64,000 nt of DNA from Streptomyces sp. PKU-EA00015 (GCF_013387495.1 NZ_JABZEE010000035.1:116643-180642); one strand, 5' to 3'. Shown: positions 43,907-52,905, counted from the stretch's first letter. The notes: generated by a model not told the origin, from the letters alone. Made by a program: numbers and translations.

Positions 43907-44140
43907 GTGGTACAGGCGTACATCCTCATTCAGACCGAGGTGGGCAAGGCGTCGACGGTCGCCGAGACCATCGGCAAGATCCCCGGCGTGATCCAGGCCG
44001 AGGATGTGACCGGCCCCTATGACGTCATTGTGCGCGCACAGGCCGACACGGTCGACGAGCTGGGCCGCATGGTGGTCGCCAAGGTCCAGCAGGTCGACGG
44101 CATCACTCGCACCCTCACCTGCCCGGTCGTGCACCTGTAG
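43907..44140 (+). CDS. Stand-alone Lrp/AsnC ligand-binding (RAM) domain protein
   Basis: 77 residues: VQAYILIQTEVGKASTVAE ... GVIQAEDVTGPYDVIVRAQA. It is only the RAM/ACT-like effector domain, with no DNA-binding helix-turn-helix. Such stand-alone proteins bind amino acids and form decamers; some act by joining Lrp partners. Next gene (DUF3515) begins 20 bp later. Confidence 0.92.
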   Translation: MVQAYILIQTEVGKASTVAETIGKIPGVIQAEDVTGPYDVIVRAQADTVDELGRMVVAKVQQVDGITRTLTCPVVHL

Positions 44141-44160
44141 CCCCCGTCTACCCTTGGCCG

Positions 44161-44631
44161 GTGACGTCTTTCGACCGCCGGCCCCTTGTCCTGTCCGCCG
44201 CCGCGCTCCTTGTCGCCGCCGCCGGCTGCTCCTCCAGCGACGCGTCGTCGGCGGCGGCGGTTCCCAGCCCCCCGGCCGGAGAAGCCGCCCTGTGCCGTGC
44301 GCTCGACCGAGCGCTGCCGCAGTCGGTCGCGGGGCAGGAACGGAAGGATCCCGAGCCCGCGTCCGAACTCACCGCCGGCTGGGGCGATGCCGCGATCGTA
44401 CTGCGCTGCGGTGTGCCGCGGCCGGAGAGGATGTCCGATCCGCAGGCGCAGGGCGTCGAGGTGAACGGGGTCAACTGGCTGCTGGAGGAGCGGGACGACG
44501 GTCCGCGGTTCACCACGACGTACCGCAGGACCTATGTCGAGGTCACGCTCGCGAAGCAGTACACGCACGACGCGAGCCCGCTCACCGATCTGGCCGGGCC
44601 CGTCGAGAGGACGGTCCCGGCCACACTCTGA
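44161..44631 (+). CDS. DUF3515 putative lipoprotein
   Basis: 156 residues from GTG 44161. Signal sequence LVLSAAALLVAAAGCSSS gives a lipobox ending at Cys23, so it should be a membrane-anchored lipoprotein facing outward. The mature part is the actinobacterial DUF3515 domain (CRALDRALP, VLRCGVPRP, VNGVNWLLEE). No function known. Convergent with ddlA, 12 bp apart. Confidence 0.9.
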   Translation: MTSFDRRPLVLSAAALLVAAAGCSSSDASSAAAVPSPPAGEAALCRALDRALPQSVAGQERKDPEPASELTAGWGDAAIVLRCGVPRPERMSDPQAQGVEVNGVNWLLEERDDGPRFTTTYRRTYVEVTLAKQYTHDASPLTDLAGPVERTVPATL

Positions 44632-44643
44632 CCCGGCTCGGAA

Positions 44644-45801
44644 CTACCGCAGTCCGGTGGAACGGTTCAGCGCCGCCTGGATGAGCCGGTCCACCAGCTC
44701 GGTGTACGTCACGCCGCTCTCCTGCCACATCCGCGGGTACATGGAGATCGGGGTGAAGCCCGGCATGGTGTTGATCTCGTTGATGACGAACTCGCCGTCC
44801 TCGGTGAGGAAGAAGTCCGCGCGTACGAGGCCCTCGCAGGAGACGGCGTCGAACGCCTTGACCGCCAGCCTCTGCACCTCGGCCGTCTGCTCGTCGGTCA
44901 GCGGCGCGGGCACCAGGCCGGCCGCCGAGTCGATGTACTTGGCCTCGAAGTCGTAGAAGTCGTGCGACGAGACCGGCGGGATCTCGGCGGGCACGCTGGC
45001 GCGCGGGCCGTCCTCGAATTCGAGGACGCCGCACTCGATCTCGCGCCCCCGCAGCAGCGACTCCACCAGGATCTTGGGGTCGTGGCGCTGCGCCTCGGCG
45101 ATCGCGTCGTCGAGTCCGGCGAGGCCGTCGACCTTGGTGATGCCCATCGAGGAACCGCCGCGTGCGGGCTTGATGAACAGCGGCCAGCCGTGCTCGCCCG
45201 CGAAGTCCACGATCTTCTTGCGGGCCGCGGACGGGTCGGCCGCCCACTCACGCGGGCGGATCACCTCGTAGGGACCGACGGGCAGGCCGAAGGAGATGAA
45301 GACGCGCTTCATGTACTCCTTGTCCTGGCCGACCGCCGAGGCGAGCACGCCCGAGCCGACGTACGGGACGCCGGAGAGCTCGAGGAGACCCTGCAGCGTG
45401 CCGTCCTCGCCGTACGGGCCGTGCAGCATCGGGAAGACCACATCGACCTCGCCGAGCACCTTGGGCACGGAGCCCGGTTCGCTGTAGACGACCTCACGGC
45501 TGCCGGGGTCGACCGAGAGCACCACGCCGCCCTCGTCGGACTCGGCCAGCTCGTCGACGCTGGGGGTACGGCGTTCGATGATCGCCATCCGCTCCGGCTC
45601 GTCGGCGGTCAGAGCCCACCGGCCGTCGCTGGTGATGCCGATCGGCAGCACGTCGTACTTGGTGCGGTCGATGGCCCGCAGCACCGCGCCCGCGGTGACC
45701 ACGGAGATCCCGTGTTCGGAGCTGCGGCCGCCGAAGACGACGGCTACGCGCGGCTTGCGGAGCTGCTGCTCGGGGCTCTGGGGGAGGTTCTCGGTGCTCA
45801 T
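44644..45801 (-). CDS. ddlA: D-alanine--D-alanine ligase
   Basis: 385 residues. ATP-grasp ligase with VFGGRSSEHGISVVTAG at the start, HGPYGEDGTLQGLLELSG, KPARGGSSMGITKV and VINEINTMPGFTPISMYP. The KYIDSAAGL loop agrees with a D-Ala-D-Ala rather than D-lactate (VanA) ligase. Makes the peptidoglycan dipeptide. 34 bp after gpsA. Confidence 0.95.
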   Translation of the reverse strand: MSTENLPQSPEQQLRKPRVAVVFGGRSSEHGISVVTAGAVLRAIDRTKYDVLPIGITSDGRWALTADEPERMAIIERRTPSVDELAESDEGGVVLSVDPGSREVVYSEPGSVPKVLGEVDVVFPMLHGPYGEDGTLQGLLELSGVPYVGSGVLASAVGQDKEYMKRVFISFGLPVGPYEVIRPREWAADPSAARKKIVDFAGEHGWPLFIKPARGGSSMGITKVDGLAGLDDAIAEAQRHDPKILVESLLRGREIECGVLEFEDGPRASVPAEIPPVSSHDFYDFEAKYIDSAAGLVPAPLTDEQTAEVQRLAVKAFDAVSCEGLVRADFFLTEDGEFVINEINTMPGFTPISMYPRMWQESGVTYTELVDRLIQAALNRSTGLR

Positions 45802-45835
45802 ATCGCGATGAGACTACCCGCTGGTCCGTGACGCG

Positions 45836-46846
45836 TCAGCGCCGCTCGGGCTTGGCGGCGCGGGACATGAGTTCCTTGAGCGCGACAACCGGCGGCTTCC
45901 CCTCGTGGACGATCCCGACGACCGTCTCCGTGATCGGCATGTCGACATCGTGCCGGCGTGCCAGATCGAGAACCGACTCGCAGGACTTGACGCCCTCCGC
46001 GGTCTGCTTGGTGACGGCGATCGTCTCCTGGAGCGTCATGCCGCGGCCGAGGTTGGTGCCGAAGGTGTGGTTCCGCGACAGGGGCGAGGAGCAGGTGGCG
46101 ACGAGGTCGCCGAGGCCCGCGAGTCCGGAGAAGGTGAGCGGGTCGGCGCCCATGGCCAGGCCGAGGCGGGTGGTCTCGGCGAGGCCGCGGGTGATCAGCG
46201 ATCCCTTGGCGTTGTCGCCGAGTCCCATGCCGTCGGCGATGCCGACGGCGAGCCCGATGACGTTCTTGACGGCGCCGCCCAGTTCGCAGCCGACGACGTC
46301 CGTGTTGGTGTACGGGCGGAAGTAGGGCGTGTGGCAGGCGGACTGCAGCCGCCGGGCCACGGCCTCGTCGCGGCAGGCGACCACGGCGGCGGCCGGCATG
46401 CGGGAGGCGATCTCCTTGGCCAGGTTGGGGCCGGTGACCACGGCGACGCGGTCGGCGGGCACCCCGGCCACCTCCTCGATGACCTCGCTCATCCGCTTCG
46501 CGGTGCCGAGTTCGACGCCCTTCATCAGCGAGACGAGGACGGTGTCCGGGGCCAGTTCGGGGGCCCAGGCGGCGAGGTTGCCGCGCAGCGTCTGGGAGGG
46601 GACGGCGAGGACGGTGAAGTCGGCGCCGCGCAGGGCCTCGGCCGCATCCGTGGTCGCCCGCAGGTTCACCGGGAGCTCGATGCCGGGCAGGTAGTCCGGG
46701 TTGGTGCGGGTGGTGTTGACGGCGTCGGCGAGTTCGGCGCGGCGGCCCCAGAGGGTGACGTCGCACCCCGCGTCGGCGAGGACCATGCCGAACGCGGTGC
46801 CCCACGAGCCCGTTCCGAAGACGGCTGCCTTGACGGGCTGGGTCAC
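45836..46846 (-). CDS. gpsA: Glycerol-3-phosphate dehydrogenase [NAD(P)+]
   Basis: 336 residues. Rossmann motif AAVFGTGSWGTAFGMVLADAG, GLGDLVATCSSPLSRN and catalytic Lys region VTGPNLAKEIA. Supplies sn-glycerol-3-phosphate for phospholipids. Its ATG overlaps the plsC stop (ATGA), and both act in lipid synthesis. Confidence 0.96.
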   Translation of the reverse strand: MTQPVKAAVFGTGSWGTAFGMVLADAGCDVTLWGRRAELADAVNTTRTNPDYLPGIELPVNLRATTDAAEALRGADFTVLAVPSQTLRGNLAAWAPELAPDTVLVSLMKGVELGTAKRMSEVIEEVAGVPADRVAVVTGPNLAKEIASRMPAAAVVACRDEAVARRLQSACHTPYFRPYTNTDVVGCELGGAVKNVIGLAVGIADGMGLGDNAKGSLITRGLAETTRLGLAMGADPLTFSGLAGLGDLVATCSSPLSRNHTFGTNLGRGMTLQETIAVTKQTAEGVKSCESVLDLARRHDVDMPITETVVGIVHEGKPPVVALKELMSRAAKPERR

Positions 46847-47595
46847 TTCACTTCCTCCCCGGCGGTCTTGCGGCGCTGCTCGGCACGCGCTTCGCGCAGA
46901 TCGTACGGCTTCTCGGGCGCCTTCTCACCGCGGATCTCCTCCAGGAGCGCGGTGATCGCGGCCATGATCTCCTCTGTCGCGGCCCTGAGCACCTCGGGCG
47001 TGGGGTCCTGGCCGTAGAAACGCGTGAGATCGACGGGCGGGCCGGCCAGCACCTGGAGCGTCTTGCGCGGGAAGAGGCGGACCTTGTTCTCCTTGGCGTA
47101 CGGCGGCATCGCCAAGTTGGCGCCCCACTGGGCGACCGGGATGACCGGCGCCTTGGTCTGCAGGGCGGCGCGGGCCACTCCCGTCTTCGCGGTCATCGGC
47201 CACTGGCCGGGCTCGCGGGTGAGCGTGCCCTCGGGGTAGAAGGCCACGCATTCGCCGCGCTGTACCGCGTCGACGGCGGCACGGAAGGCGCCCACCGCGT
47301 TCGAGGACTCGCGGAAGACGGGGATCTGGCCCGTCCCGCGCAGCATCAGCCCGACGCCGGGCGCCTTGAAGAGCGCCGCCTTGGCCAGGAAGCGGGGCAC
47401 TCGTCCGGTGTTGTACTGGAAGTGCCCGTAGGAGAACATGTCGAGATACGAGTTGTGATTGATGGCGGTGATGAATCCGCCCTCGGCCGGAATGTGTTCC
47501 ATTCCCCGCCAGTCCCGCTTGAACAGAAGCAACAGCGGCGGCTTGGCGATGACCGCCGCCAGGCGGTACCAGAAGCCGATTCTACGGCGGGACAC
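46843..47595 (-). CDS. plsC: 1-acyl-sn-glycerol-3-phosphate acyltransferase (PlsC-like)
   Basis: 250 residues from GTG 47595 (VSRRRIGFWYRLAAVI). HX4D motif NHNSYLD, the EGT motif FYPEGTLTREP, and a hydrophobic N-terminal helix. It adds the second acyl chain to give phosphatidic acid. Coupled to gpsA. AGAGGAAGG lies upstream of the start. Confidence 0.92.
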   Translation of the reverse strand: MSRRRIGFWYRLAAVIAKPPLLLLFKRDWRGMEHIPAEGGFITAINHNSYLDMFSYGHFQYNTGRVPRFLAKAALFKAPGVGLMLRGTGQIPVFRESSNAVGAFRAAVDAVQRGECVAFYPEGTLTREPGQWPMTAKTGVARAALQTKAPVIPVAQWGANLAMPPYAKENKVRLFPRKTLQVLAGPPVDLTRFYGQDPTPEVLRAATEEIMAAITALLEEIRGEKAPEKPYDLREARAEQRRKTAGEEVK

Positions 47596-47769
47596 TCGGA
47601 CACCTTCCTCTACGACCGGGCTACTGCCTGGCTGCTGGGGGTCAAGTCTCGCCCCAGGCCCCTGGTCTGTCGAGGACACGGTACGCCTCGCCCCCCGCAC
47701 CCGGCCCTCGGGCCCTTGGCCGTCCCGGGCGACAATGGGGCCCCGACGCGCACGGACGGAGAGCCCGCC

Positions 47770-48432
47770 ACGGACACGAAGCCGACCCTCCTGTGGTCCT
47801 TGATCGTCCCGCTGAAGCCCCTGGCCCTCGCCAAGAGCAGGCTGGCGGAAGCCGCGGACGACGTGCTGCGGCCACGGCTCGCCCTGGCCTTCGCCCAGGA
47901 CACCGTGGCCGCGGCGCTGGCCTGCACGGCGGTGCGCGATGTGGTGGTCGTCACGGACGACCCGGCGGCCGCGGCGTCGCTGGCGGCGCTCGGGGCGCGG
48001 ACAGTGCCGGACGCGCCCGCGGCGGGCCTCAACGCGGCACTGGCACACGGCGCGCACTCGGTGCGCGCGCGACGCCCGGGGGCGGCCATCGCCGCGCTCA
48101 ACGCCGATCTTCCGGCATTGCGGCCACGCGAATTGGCCCGGGTACTGAGCGCGGCTTCGGTATTTACCCGGGCATTTCTGGCGGATGCCGCCGGAATCGG
48201 TACGACATTGCTCAGCGCGTTGCCGGGAGTGGAATTGCGTCCGGCATTCGGCGGCCCTTCACGCCGTCGGCATTTGGCATCCGGCGCCGCGGAAATCCTC
48301 GTCGGCGGTGTCGATTCCGTGCGCCGCGACGTGGACACGGCGACGGATCTGTCGGTGGCGCTGGCGCTCGGGGTCGGCCCTCGGACCAGCCGGCGGCTCA
48401 TGACGGGCGCACCCGCGCCGGACAGCCTCTAG
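47770..48432 (+). CDS. cofC: 2-phospho-L-lactate guanylyltransferase CofC (start uncertain)
   Basis: About 220 residues. Nucleotidyltransferase core: LIVPLKPLALAKSRLAEA, DVVVVTDDPAA, LNADLPALRPREL and the C-terminal DVDTATDL. Activates phospholactate (or PEP) for coenzyme F420. No ATG or GTG lies in frame at a sensible place; the only good Shine-Dalgarno (GGAGAG) is 7 nt before an ACG at 47770, and a TTG at 47800 is the other choice. Codons from about 48110 to 48320 carry many A/T third bases, unlike all neighbours. Divergent from plsC. Confidence 0.85.
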   Translation, partial: TDTKPTLLWSLIVPLKPLALAKSRLAEAADDVLRPRLALAFAQDTVAAALACTAVRDVVVVTDDPAAAASLAALGARTVPDAPAAGLNAALAHGAHSVRARRPGAAIAALNADLPALRPRELARVLSAASVFTRAFLADAAGIGTTLLSALPGVELRPAFGGPSRRRHLASGAAEILVGGVDSVRRDVDTATDLSVALALGVGPRTSRRLMTGAPAPDSL

Positions 48433-48485
48433 CCGCTGCCCGCCCTGATCCGCGGGGCGGCTCCCGGCCCCCGTAGGCTGGGCGC

Positions 48486-48689
48486 ATGCAGGCGACCTCG
48501 TACATGTACGACCCCGAGACCCGCAGCGGGAGTGTGCTGCTCGACGACGGCACCCCGGTGGAGTTCGACACCGCCGCCTTCGACGCGGGCGGCCTGCGGC
48601 TGCTGCGCCCCGGCCAGCGGGTGCGGATCGAGACCGAGGGAGAGGGCGACGCCCGCCGCATCACCCTGGTGACGCTGCAGACGTTCTGA
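48486..48689 (+). CDS. Small beta-barrel-like hypothetical protein
   Basis: 67 residues: MQATSYMYDPETRSGSVLLD, then FDAGGLRLLRPGQRVRIETE. Short alternating beta pattern reminiscent of cold-shock/OB proteins but without RNP motifs. Conserved in this place beside cofC and hupS in Streptomyces; function unknown to me. 53 bp after cofC. Confidence 0.82.
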   Translation: MQATSYMYDPETRSGSVLLDDGTPVEFDTAAFDAGGLRLLRPGQRVRIETEGEGDARRITLVTLQTF

Positions 48690-48710
48690 CGCCGGGCGCG
48701 CACACGCCGC

Positions 48711-48740
48711 GGGCCGGTCTCCCCAGGGGGAGACCGGCCC
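48711..48740. terminator. Bidirectional terminator between the small protein gene and hupS
   Basis: Perfect 14-bp arms GGGCCGGTCTCCCC / GGGGAGACCGGCCC with an AG centre, between convergent genes. Confidence 0.9.
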
Positions 48741-48784
48741 GGCGCGTGAGTGGCCCTGTGTGACCTCGTACCGCTTGCTTCCGC

Positions 48785-49525
48785 CTACTTCTTGCGGGCG
48801 GTGGTCTTCTTGGCGGTGGTCTTGCGCGCCGTCGCCTTCTTGGCGGGCGCCTTCTTGGCGGTGGCCTTCTTGGCGGGCGCCTTCTTGGCGGTGGCCTTCT
48901 TGGCGGGAGCGGTCTTCTTCGCCGCCGCCTTCTTGGCCGTGGTCTTCGCCGGTGCGGCCTTCTTGGCTGCCGCCGTGGTCTTCTTGGCGGCCGGGGTGGT
49001 CTTCTTCGCGGTCGTCTTCTTCGCCGTGGTCTTCTTGGCGGCCGGGGTGGTCTTCTTCGCGGTCGTCTTCTTCGCCGTGGTCTTCTTGGCGGCCGGGGTG
49101 GTCTTCTTCGCAGTCGTCTTCTTCGCCGTGGCCTTCTTGGCGGTGGCCTTCTTGGCCGCGGCCTTGGCGGTCGTACGGGTCGGGGCACCGCCGGAGAGGC
49201 TGCCCTTGGGGGCCTTCTTGACGGAGACCTCGCCTCCCTTGGGGAGCTTCTTCGTGCCGCTGACCAGGTCCTTGAAGCCCTGGCCCGCGCGGAACCGCGG
49301 GACGGACGTCTTCTTGACCCGCACCCGCTCACCCGTCTGCGGGTTGCGGGCGTAACGGGCGGGACGGTCGACCTTCTCGAACGAGCCGAAGCCGGTGACC
49401 GAAACCCGGTCTCCGGCGACTGTTGCGCGGACGATCGCGTCAAGCACCGCGTCGACAGCGTCAGCGGCCTGCTGGCGGCCGCCGAGCTTGTCGGCAATCG
49501 CTTCTACGAGCTGCGCCTTGTTCAC
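48785..49525 (-). CDS. hupS: HupS, HU protein with histone H1-like tail
   Basis: 246 residues. Residues 1-93 are a full HU domain (MNKAQLVEAIADKLGG, VTGFGSFEKVDRPARYARNP, FRAGQGFKDLV). Residues 94-246 are a Lys/Ala/Thr/Pro tail of AKK-type repeats like eukaryotic H1, including a 17-residue unit repeated three times. HupS compacts spore nucleoids in S. coelicolor. No Lys is lost from the DNA-binding arm. The promoter region is 49526-49668, moderately AT-rich. Confidence 0.96.
   Translation of the reverse strand: MNKAQLVEAIADKLGGRQQAADAVDAVLDAIVRATVAGDRVSVTGFGSFEKVDRPARYARNPQTGERVRVKKTSVPRFRAGQGFKDLVSGTKKLPKGGEVSVKKAPKGSLSGGAPTRTTAKAAAKKATAKKATAKKTTAKKTTPAAKKTTAKKTTAKKTTPAAKKTTAKKTTAKKTTPAAKKTTAAAKKAAPAKTTAKKAAAKKTAPAKKATAKKAPAKKATAKKAPAKKATARKTTAKKTTARKK
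48975..49127 (-). repeat. Three 51-bp tandem repeats in the HupS tail
   Basis: Units 48975-49025, 49026-49076 and 49077-49127; the first two are identical and the third differs by one silent-type base (GCG to GCA context). Each encodes a 17-residue AKKTTAKKTTPAAKKTT-like segment. Confidence 0.9.
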
Positions 49526-49668
49526 GTCTTCCCCTTCGGAGACATTTGGCCGGAACGATTGCGTCCAGGCTTTTTCGCACGTTAGGCAGATATATACCGC
49601 AAATCAAACACGAAACGGGCTAATCACCCTAGTGCCGCAACGAAGTCGACCTCGGCGGAGTTCTGAGG

Positions 49669-49896
49669 TCAGTCACCTTCAGGGAATCGGCCCTCGTCGA
49701 GGTCCTTCATCAACCGGTCCAGACGCCTTGCCGCGTCCGGGAGATCGTGCTTCGCCGCTGCCGTGACGACCAGCAGCTTCCGGGACAGCGCCATCCTTAC
49801 GCCCTCCGGGACTTGCAGTGCGCGCACTCTTGTGTGCGCTTCCTTCAATCGGGCCGCGACCGCCTCGTAGAGCTCGAGTTGGCTGTCACGTTCCAT
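49669..49896 (-). CDS. Hypothetical small helical protein
   Basis: 75 residues from ATG 49896 (MERDSQLELYEAVAARLKEA). Predicted all-helical, acidic C terminus. Conserved next to hupS in Streptomyces; no function known to me. No domain recognised. Confidence 0.8.
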   Translation of the reverse strand: MERDSQLELYEAVAARLKEAHTRVRALQVPEGVRMALSRKLLVVTAAAKHDLPDAARRLDRLMKDLDEGRFPEGD

Positions 49897-50000
49897 GCAC
49901 CGATTGTGCCATCTGGGGCGAGTTGTCGCCCGATGGGGTCTCAACATGCGACTGCGCCCCCCACCGGGCGGTGGAGGGCGCAGATCGGGAAAAGCGCTGC

Positions 50001-50594
50001 TCAGGCGTCAATCGTACGGGGTTTGAAGGACGGTCGGCCCGCCTCGTACGCCGCGATGTCCGCTTCGTTCTGAAGGGTGAGGCTGATGTCGTCGAGGCCG
50101 TTCAGCAGTCGCCAGCGGGCGTTCTCGTCGAGCTCGAAGTCGGCGTCGATTCCCGGCGCGAGGACCTTTCGCTGCTCCAGGTCCACCGTGATCTCCACGG
50201 TGGGGTCCGCCTCGGTCAGCGCCCAGAGCGCGTCCACGGTCTCCTGGTCGATCACGACGGTCAGCAGACCGTTCTTGAGGGAGTTGCCGCGGAAGATGTC
50301 GGCGAAGCGGGACGAGATGACGGTCTTGAAGCCGTAGTTCTGCAGGGCCCACACGGCGTGCTCGCGCGAGGAGCCGGTGCCGAAGTCGGGGCCGGCGACC
50401 AGGACCGTGGCGCCGCTGCGCTCCGGCCGGTTGAGCACGAACTCGGGGTCCTTGCGCCAGGCCTCGAACAGGCCGTCCTCGAACCCGTCGCGGGTGACCT
50501 TCTTCAGCCAGTGCGCGGGGATGATCTGGTCGGTGTCGACGTTGCTGCGGCGCAGCGGAACGGCGCGGCCGGTGTGCGTGGTGAAAGCTTCCAT
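50001..50594 (-). CDS. leuD: 3-isopropylmalate dehydratase small subunit LeuD
   Basis: 197 residues. MEAFTTHTGRAVPLRRSNVD, DTDQIIPAHWLK and GPDFGTGSSREHAVWAL are hallmark motifs. Works with LeuC in leucine synthesis. The start is 6 bp after the leuC stop. Confidence 0.97.
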   Translation of the reverse strand: MEAFTTHTGRAVPLRRSNVDTDQIIPAHWLKKVTRDGFEDGLFEAWRKDPEFVLNRPERSGATVLVAGPDFGTGSSREHAVWALQNYGFKTVISSRFADIFRGNSLKNGLLTVVIDQETVDALWALTEADPTVEITVDLEQRKVLAPGIDADFELDENARWRLLNGLDDISLTLQNEADIAAYEAGRPSFKPRTIDA

Positions 50595-50600
50595 GGTTCC

Positions 50601-52031
50601 TCAGACCCCCGCGGGCGTAGAGACGACGGCGTCGGACAGGTCGGCCGGGGAGGCCAGATGGCCGAGCACCGCGGTGGCGGCGGCGACCTGCGGCGAGACC
50701 AGGTGCGTACGGCCGCCCTTGCCCTGCCTGCCCTCGAAGTTGCGGTTGGAGGTGGACGCGGAACGCTCGCCCGGAGCCAGCTGGTCGGGGTTCATGCCCA
50801 GGCACATGGAGCACCCCGCGTGGCGCCATTCGGCCCCCGCGGCGGTGAAGACCTTGTCCAGGCCCTCCTCGACCGCCTGCAGGGCGACCCGCACGGAGCC
50901 CGGGACGACCAGCATCCGTACGCCGTCTGCGACTTTGCGGCCGTCCAGGATCTCGGCGGCCGAGCGCAGGTCCTCGATACGGCCGTTGGTGCACGAGCCT
51001 ACGAAGACGGTGTCGACCTTGATGTCGCGCAGCGGCTGTCCGGCGGTCAACCCCATGTATTCCAGGGCCTTTTCGGCCGCCAGGCGCTCCGAAGCGTCCT
51101 CGTACGAAGCCGGGTCGGGGACGTTCGCCGACAGGGGCGCGCCCTGGCCGGGGTTGGTGCCCCAGGTGACGAACGGGGCCAGTTCGGCGGCGTCGATGAA
51201 CACCTCGGCGTCGAAGACGGCGTCGTCGTCCGTGCGCAGCGTCTTCCAGTACGCGACGGCGGCGTCCCAGTCCTCGCCCTTGGGGGCGTGGTCGCGGCCC
51301 TGCAGGTAGTCGAACGTGGTCCGGTCCGGGGCGATCATGCCCGCCCGGGCGCCGGCCTCGATCGACATGTTGCAGATGGTCATCCGGGCCTCCATCGAGA
51401 GTTTCTCGATGGCGGAGCCGCGGTACTCGATGACGTAGCCCTGGCCGCCGCCGGTGCCGATCTTGGCGATGATGGCCAGGATCAGGTCCTTGGCGGTGAC
51501 GCCGTCGGGCAGCTCGCCCTCGATCGTGATGGCCATGGTCTTGGGGCGGGCCATCGGCAGGGTCTGGGTGGCCAGCACGTGCTCCACCTGGGAGGTGCCG
51601 ATACCGAAGGCCAGCGCGCCGAAAGCGCCGTGGGTGGAGGTGTGCGAGTCACCGCAGACGACCGTGGTGCCGGGCTGGGTCAGACCCAGCTGCGGGCCGA
51701 CGACGTGCACGACGCCCTGCTCGACGTCGCCGAGCGGGTGCAGCCGGACACCGAACTCCGCCGCGTTCTTCCGCAGGGTCTCCAGCTGTGCGCGGGAGAC
51801 CGGGTCGGCGATCGGCTTGTCGATGTCGAGGGTCGGGGTGTTGTGGTCCTCGGTGGCGATGGTGAGGTCGAGCCGCCGCACCCGGCGACCGCTCTTCCGC
51901 AGACCGTCGAAGGCCTGGGGGCTGGTCACCTCGTGCAGCAGGTGCAGATCGATGAAGAGGAGGTCGGGCTCGCCTTCGGCGCGCCGGACGACATGGTCGT
52001 CCCAGACCTTCTCCGCGAGTGTCCTACCCAT
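50601..52031 (-). CDS. leuC: 3-isopropylmalate dehydratase large subunit LeuC
   Basis: 476 residues from ATG 52031. Aconitase-type: CGDSHTSTHGAFGALAFG, VFVGSCTNGRIEDLR and AGCSMCLGMNPDQL supply the Cys ligands for the 4Fe-4S cluster. Isomerises isopropylmalate in leucine synthesis. Divergent from the regulator gene ndgR; NdgR is known to bind the leuC upstream region in S. coelicolor. Confidence 0.97.
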   Translation of the reverse strand: MGRTLAEKVWDDHVVRRAEGEPDLLFIDLHLLHEVTSPQAFDGLRKSGRRVRRLDLTIATEDHNTPTLDIDKPIADPVSRAQLETLRKNAAEFGVRLHPLGDVEQGVVHVVGPQLGLTQPGTTVVCGDSHTSTHGAFGALAFGIGTSQVEHVLATQTLPMARPKTMAITIEGELPDGVTAKDLILAIIAKIGTGGGQGYVIEYRGSAIEKLSMEARMTICNMSIEAGARAGMIAPDRTTFDYLQGRDHAPKGEDWDAAVAYWKTLRTDDDAVFDAEVFIDAAELAPFVTWGTNPGQGAPLSANVPDPASYEDASERLAAEKALEYMGLTAGQPLRDIKVDTVFVGSCTNGRIEDLRSAAEILDGRKVADGVRMLVVPGSVRVALQAVEEGLDKVFTAAGAEWRHAGCSMCLGMNPDQLAPGERSASTSNRNFEGRQGKGGRTHLVSPQVAAATAVLGHLASPADLSDAVVSTPAGV

Positions 52032-52175
52032 CGCTTTCCCTCCGGCCGGCTGTGCCGCCGACACAACTAGAGATCTTGTGCAATGCCCGTTGGTCCGCGG
52101 GCCGCCACTACAGCGTGACAAGTTCCATGGAAAATTGAACTTGCGTTTCACAGAGTGAGACGTGAGTATCGTTGC
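52032..52175. promoter_or_regulatory. leuC/ndgR divergent promoter region
   Basis: 144 bp between divergent starts, AT-rich between 52120 and 52175 (GGAAAATTGAACTTGCG at 52129-52145). It must contain both promoters and the NdgR operator; no perfect inverted repeat could be picked by eye. Confidence 0.55.
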
Positions 52176-52892
52176 ATGGACAACTCTAGCGGCGTCGGTG
52201 TTCTCGACAAGGCGGCCCTTGTCTTGAGCGCCCTGGAGTCCGGTCCGGCCACCCTCGCGGGTCTGGTCGCGGCCACGGGACTCGCACGACCCACGGCCCA
52301 TCGCCTGGCCGTGGCATTGGAACACCACCGTATGGTGGCGAGGGACATGCAGGGCCGGTTCATCCTCGGACCGCGGCTGGCGGAGCTCGCCGCCGCCGCC
52401 GGAGAGGACCGGCTGCTGGCAACGGCCGGACCTGTGCTCACGCACCTGCGCGACGTGACCGGCGAGAGCGCCCAGCTCTACCGCCGGCAGGGAGACATGC
52501 GCATCTGCGTGGCGGCGGCCGAGCGGCTGTCCGGACTGCGGGACACCGTGCCCGTCGGCTCCACGCTCACGATGAAGGCCGGCTCCTCGGCGCAGATCCT
52601 GATGGCCTGGGAGGAGCCCGAGCGGCTGCACCGCGGGCTGCAGGGCGCGCGCTTCACGGCGACGGCCCTGTCGGGCGTACGGCGCCGGGGCTGGGCCCAG
52701 TCGATCGGCGAGCGCGAGCCGGGCGTGGCCTCTGTCTCCGCTCCCGTACGGGGCCCGTCGAACCGCGTGGTGGCCGCCGTGTCGGTCTCCGGCCCCATCG
52801 AGCGCCTGACCCGCCACCCCGGGCGTATGCACGCCCAGGCCGTCATCGACGCCGCCGCGCGTCTGAGCGAGGCGCTGCGCCGCTCCGGCTGA
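52176..52892 (+). CDS. ndgR: IclR-family regulator NdgR
   Basis: 238 residues from ATG 52176. N-terminal winged helix (LAGLVAATGLARPTAHRLAVAL) and C-terminal IclR effector domain (GPVLTHLRDVTGESAQLYRR, SVSAPVRGPSNRVVAAVSVSGP). Orthologue of S. coelicolor NdgR and S. clavuligerus AreB, which control leucine and other amino acid genes. No clear Shine-Dalgarno, so a leaderless or weak start is possible. Confidence 0.94.
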   Translation: MDNSSGVGVLDKAALVLSALESGPATLAGLVAATGLARPTAHRLAVALEHHRMVARDMQGRFILGPRLAELAAAAGEDRLLATAGPVLTHLRDVTGESAQLYRRQGDMRICVAAAERLSGLRDTVPVGSTLTMKAGSSAQILMAWEEPERLHRGLQGARFTATALSGVRRRGWAQSIGEREPGVASVSAPVRGPSNRVVAAVSVSGPIERLTRHPGRMHAQAVIDAAARLSEALRRSG

Positions 52893-52905
52893 TCTCCCTT
52901 GCGTC

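Noticed and set aside
44644..45801. VanA-type D-Ala-D-Lac ligase
   Set aside because: The loop and neighbours (gpsA, plsC) fit the housekeeping Ddl; no vanH or vanX is adjacent.
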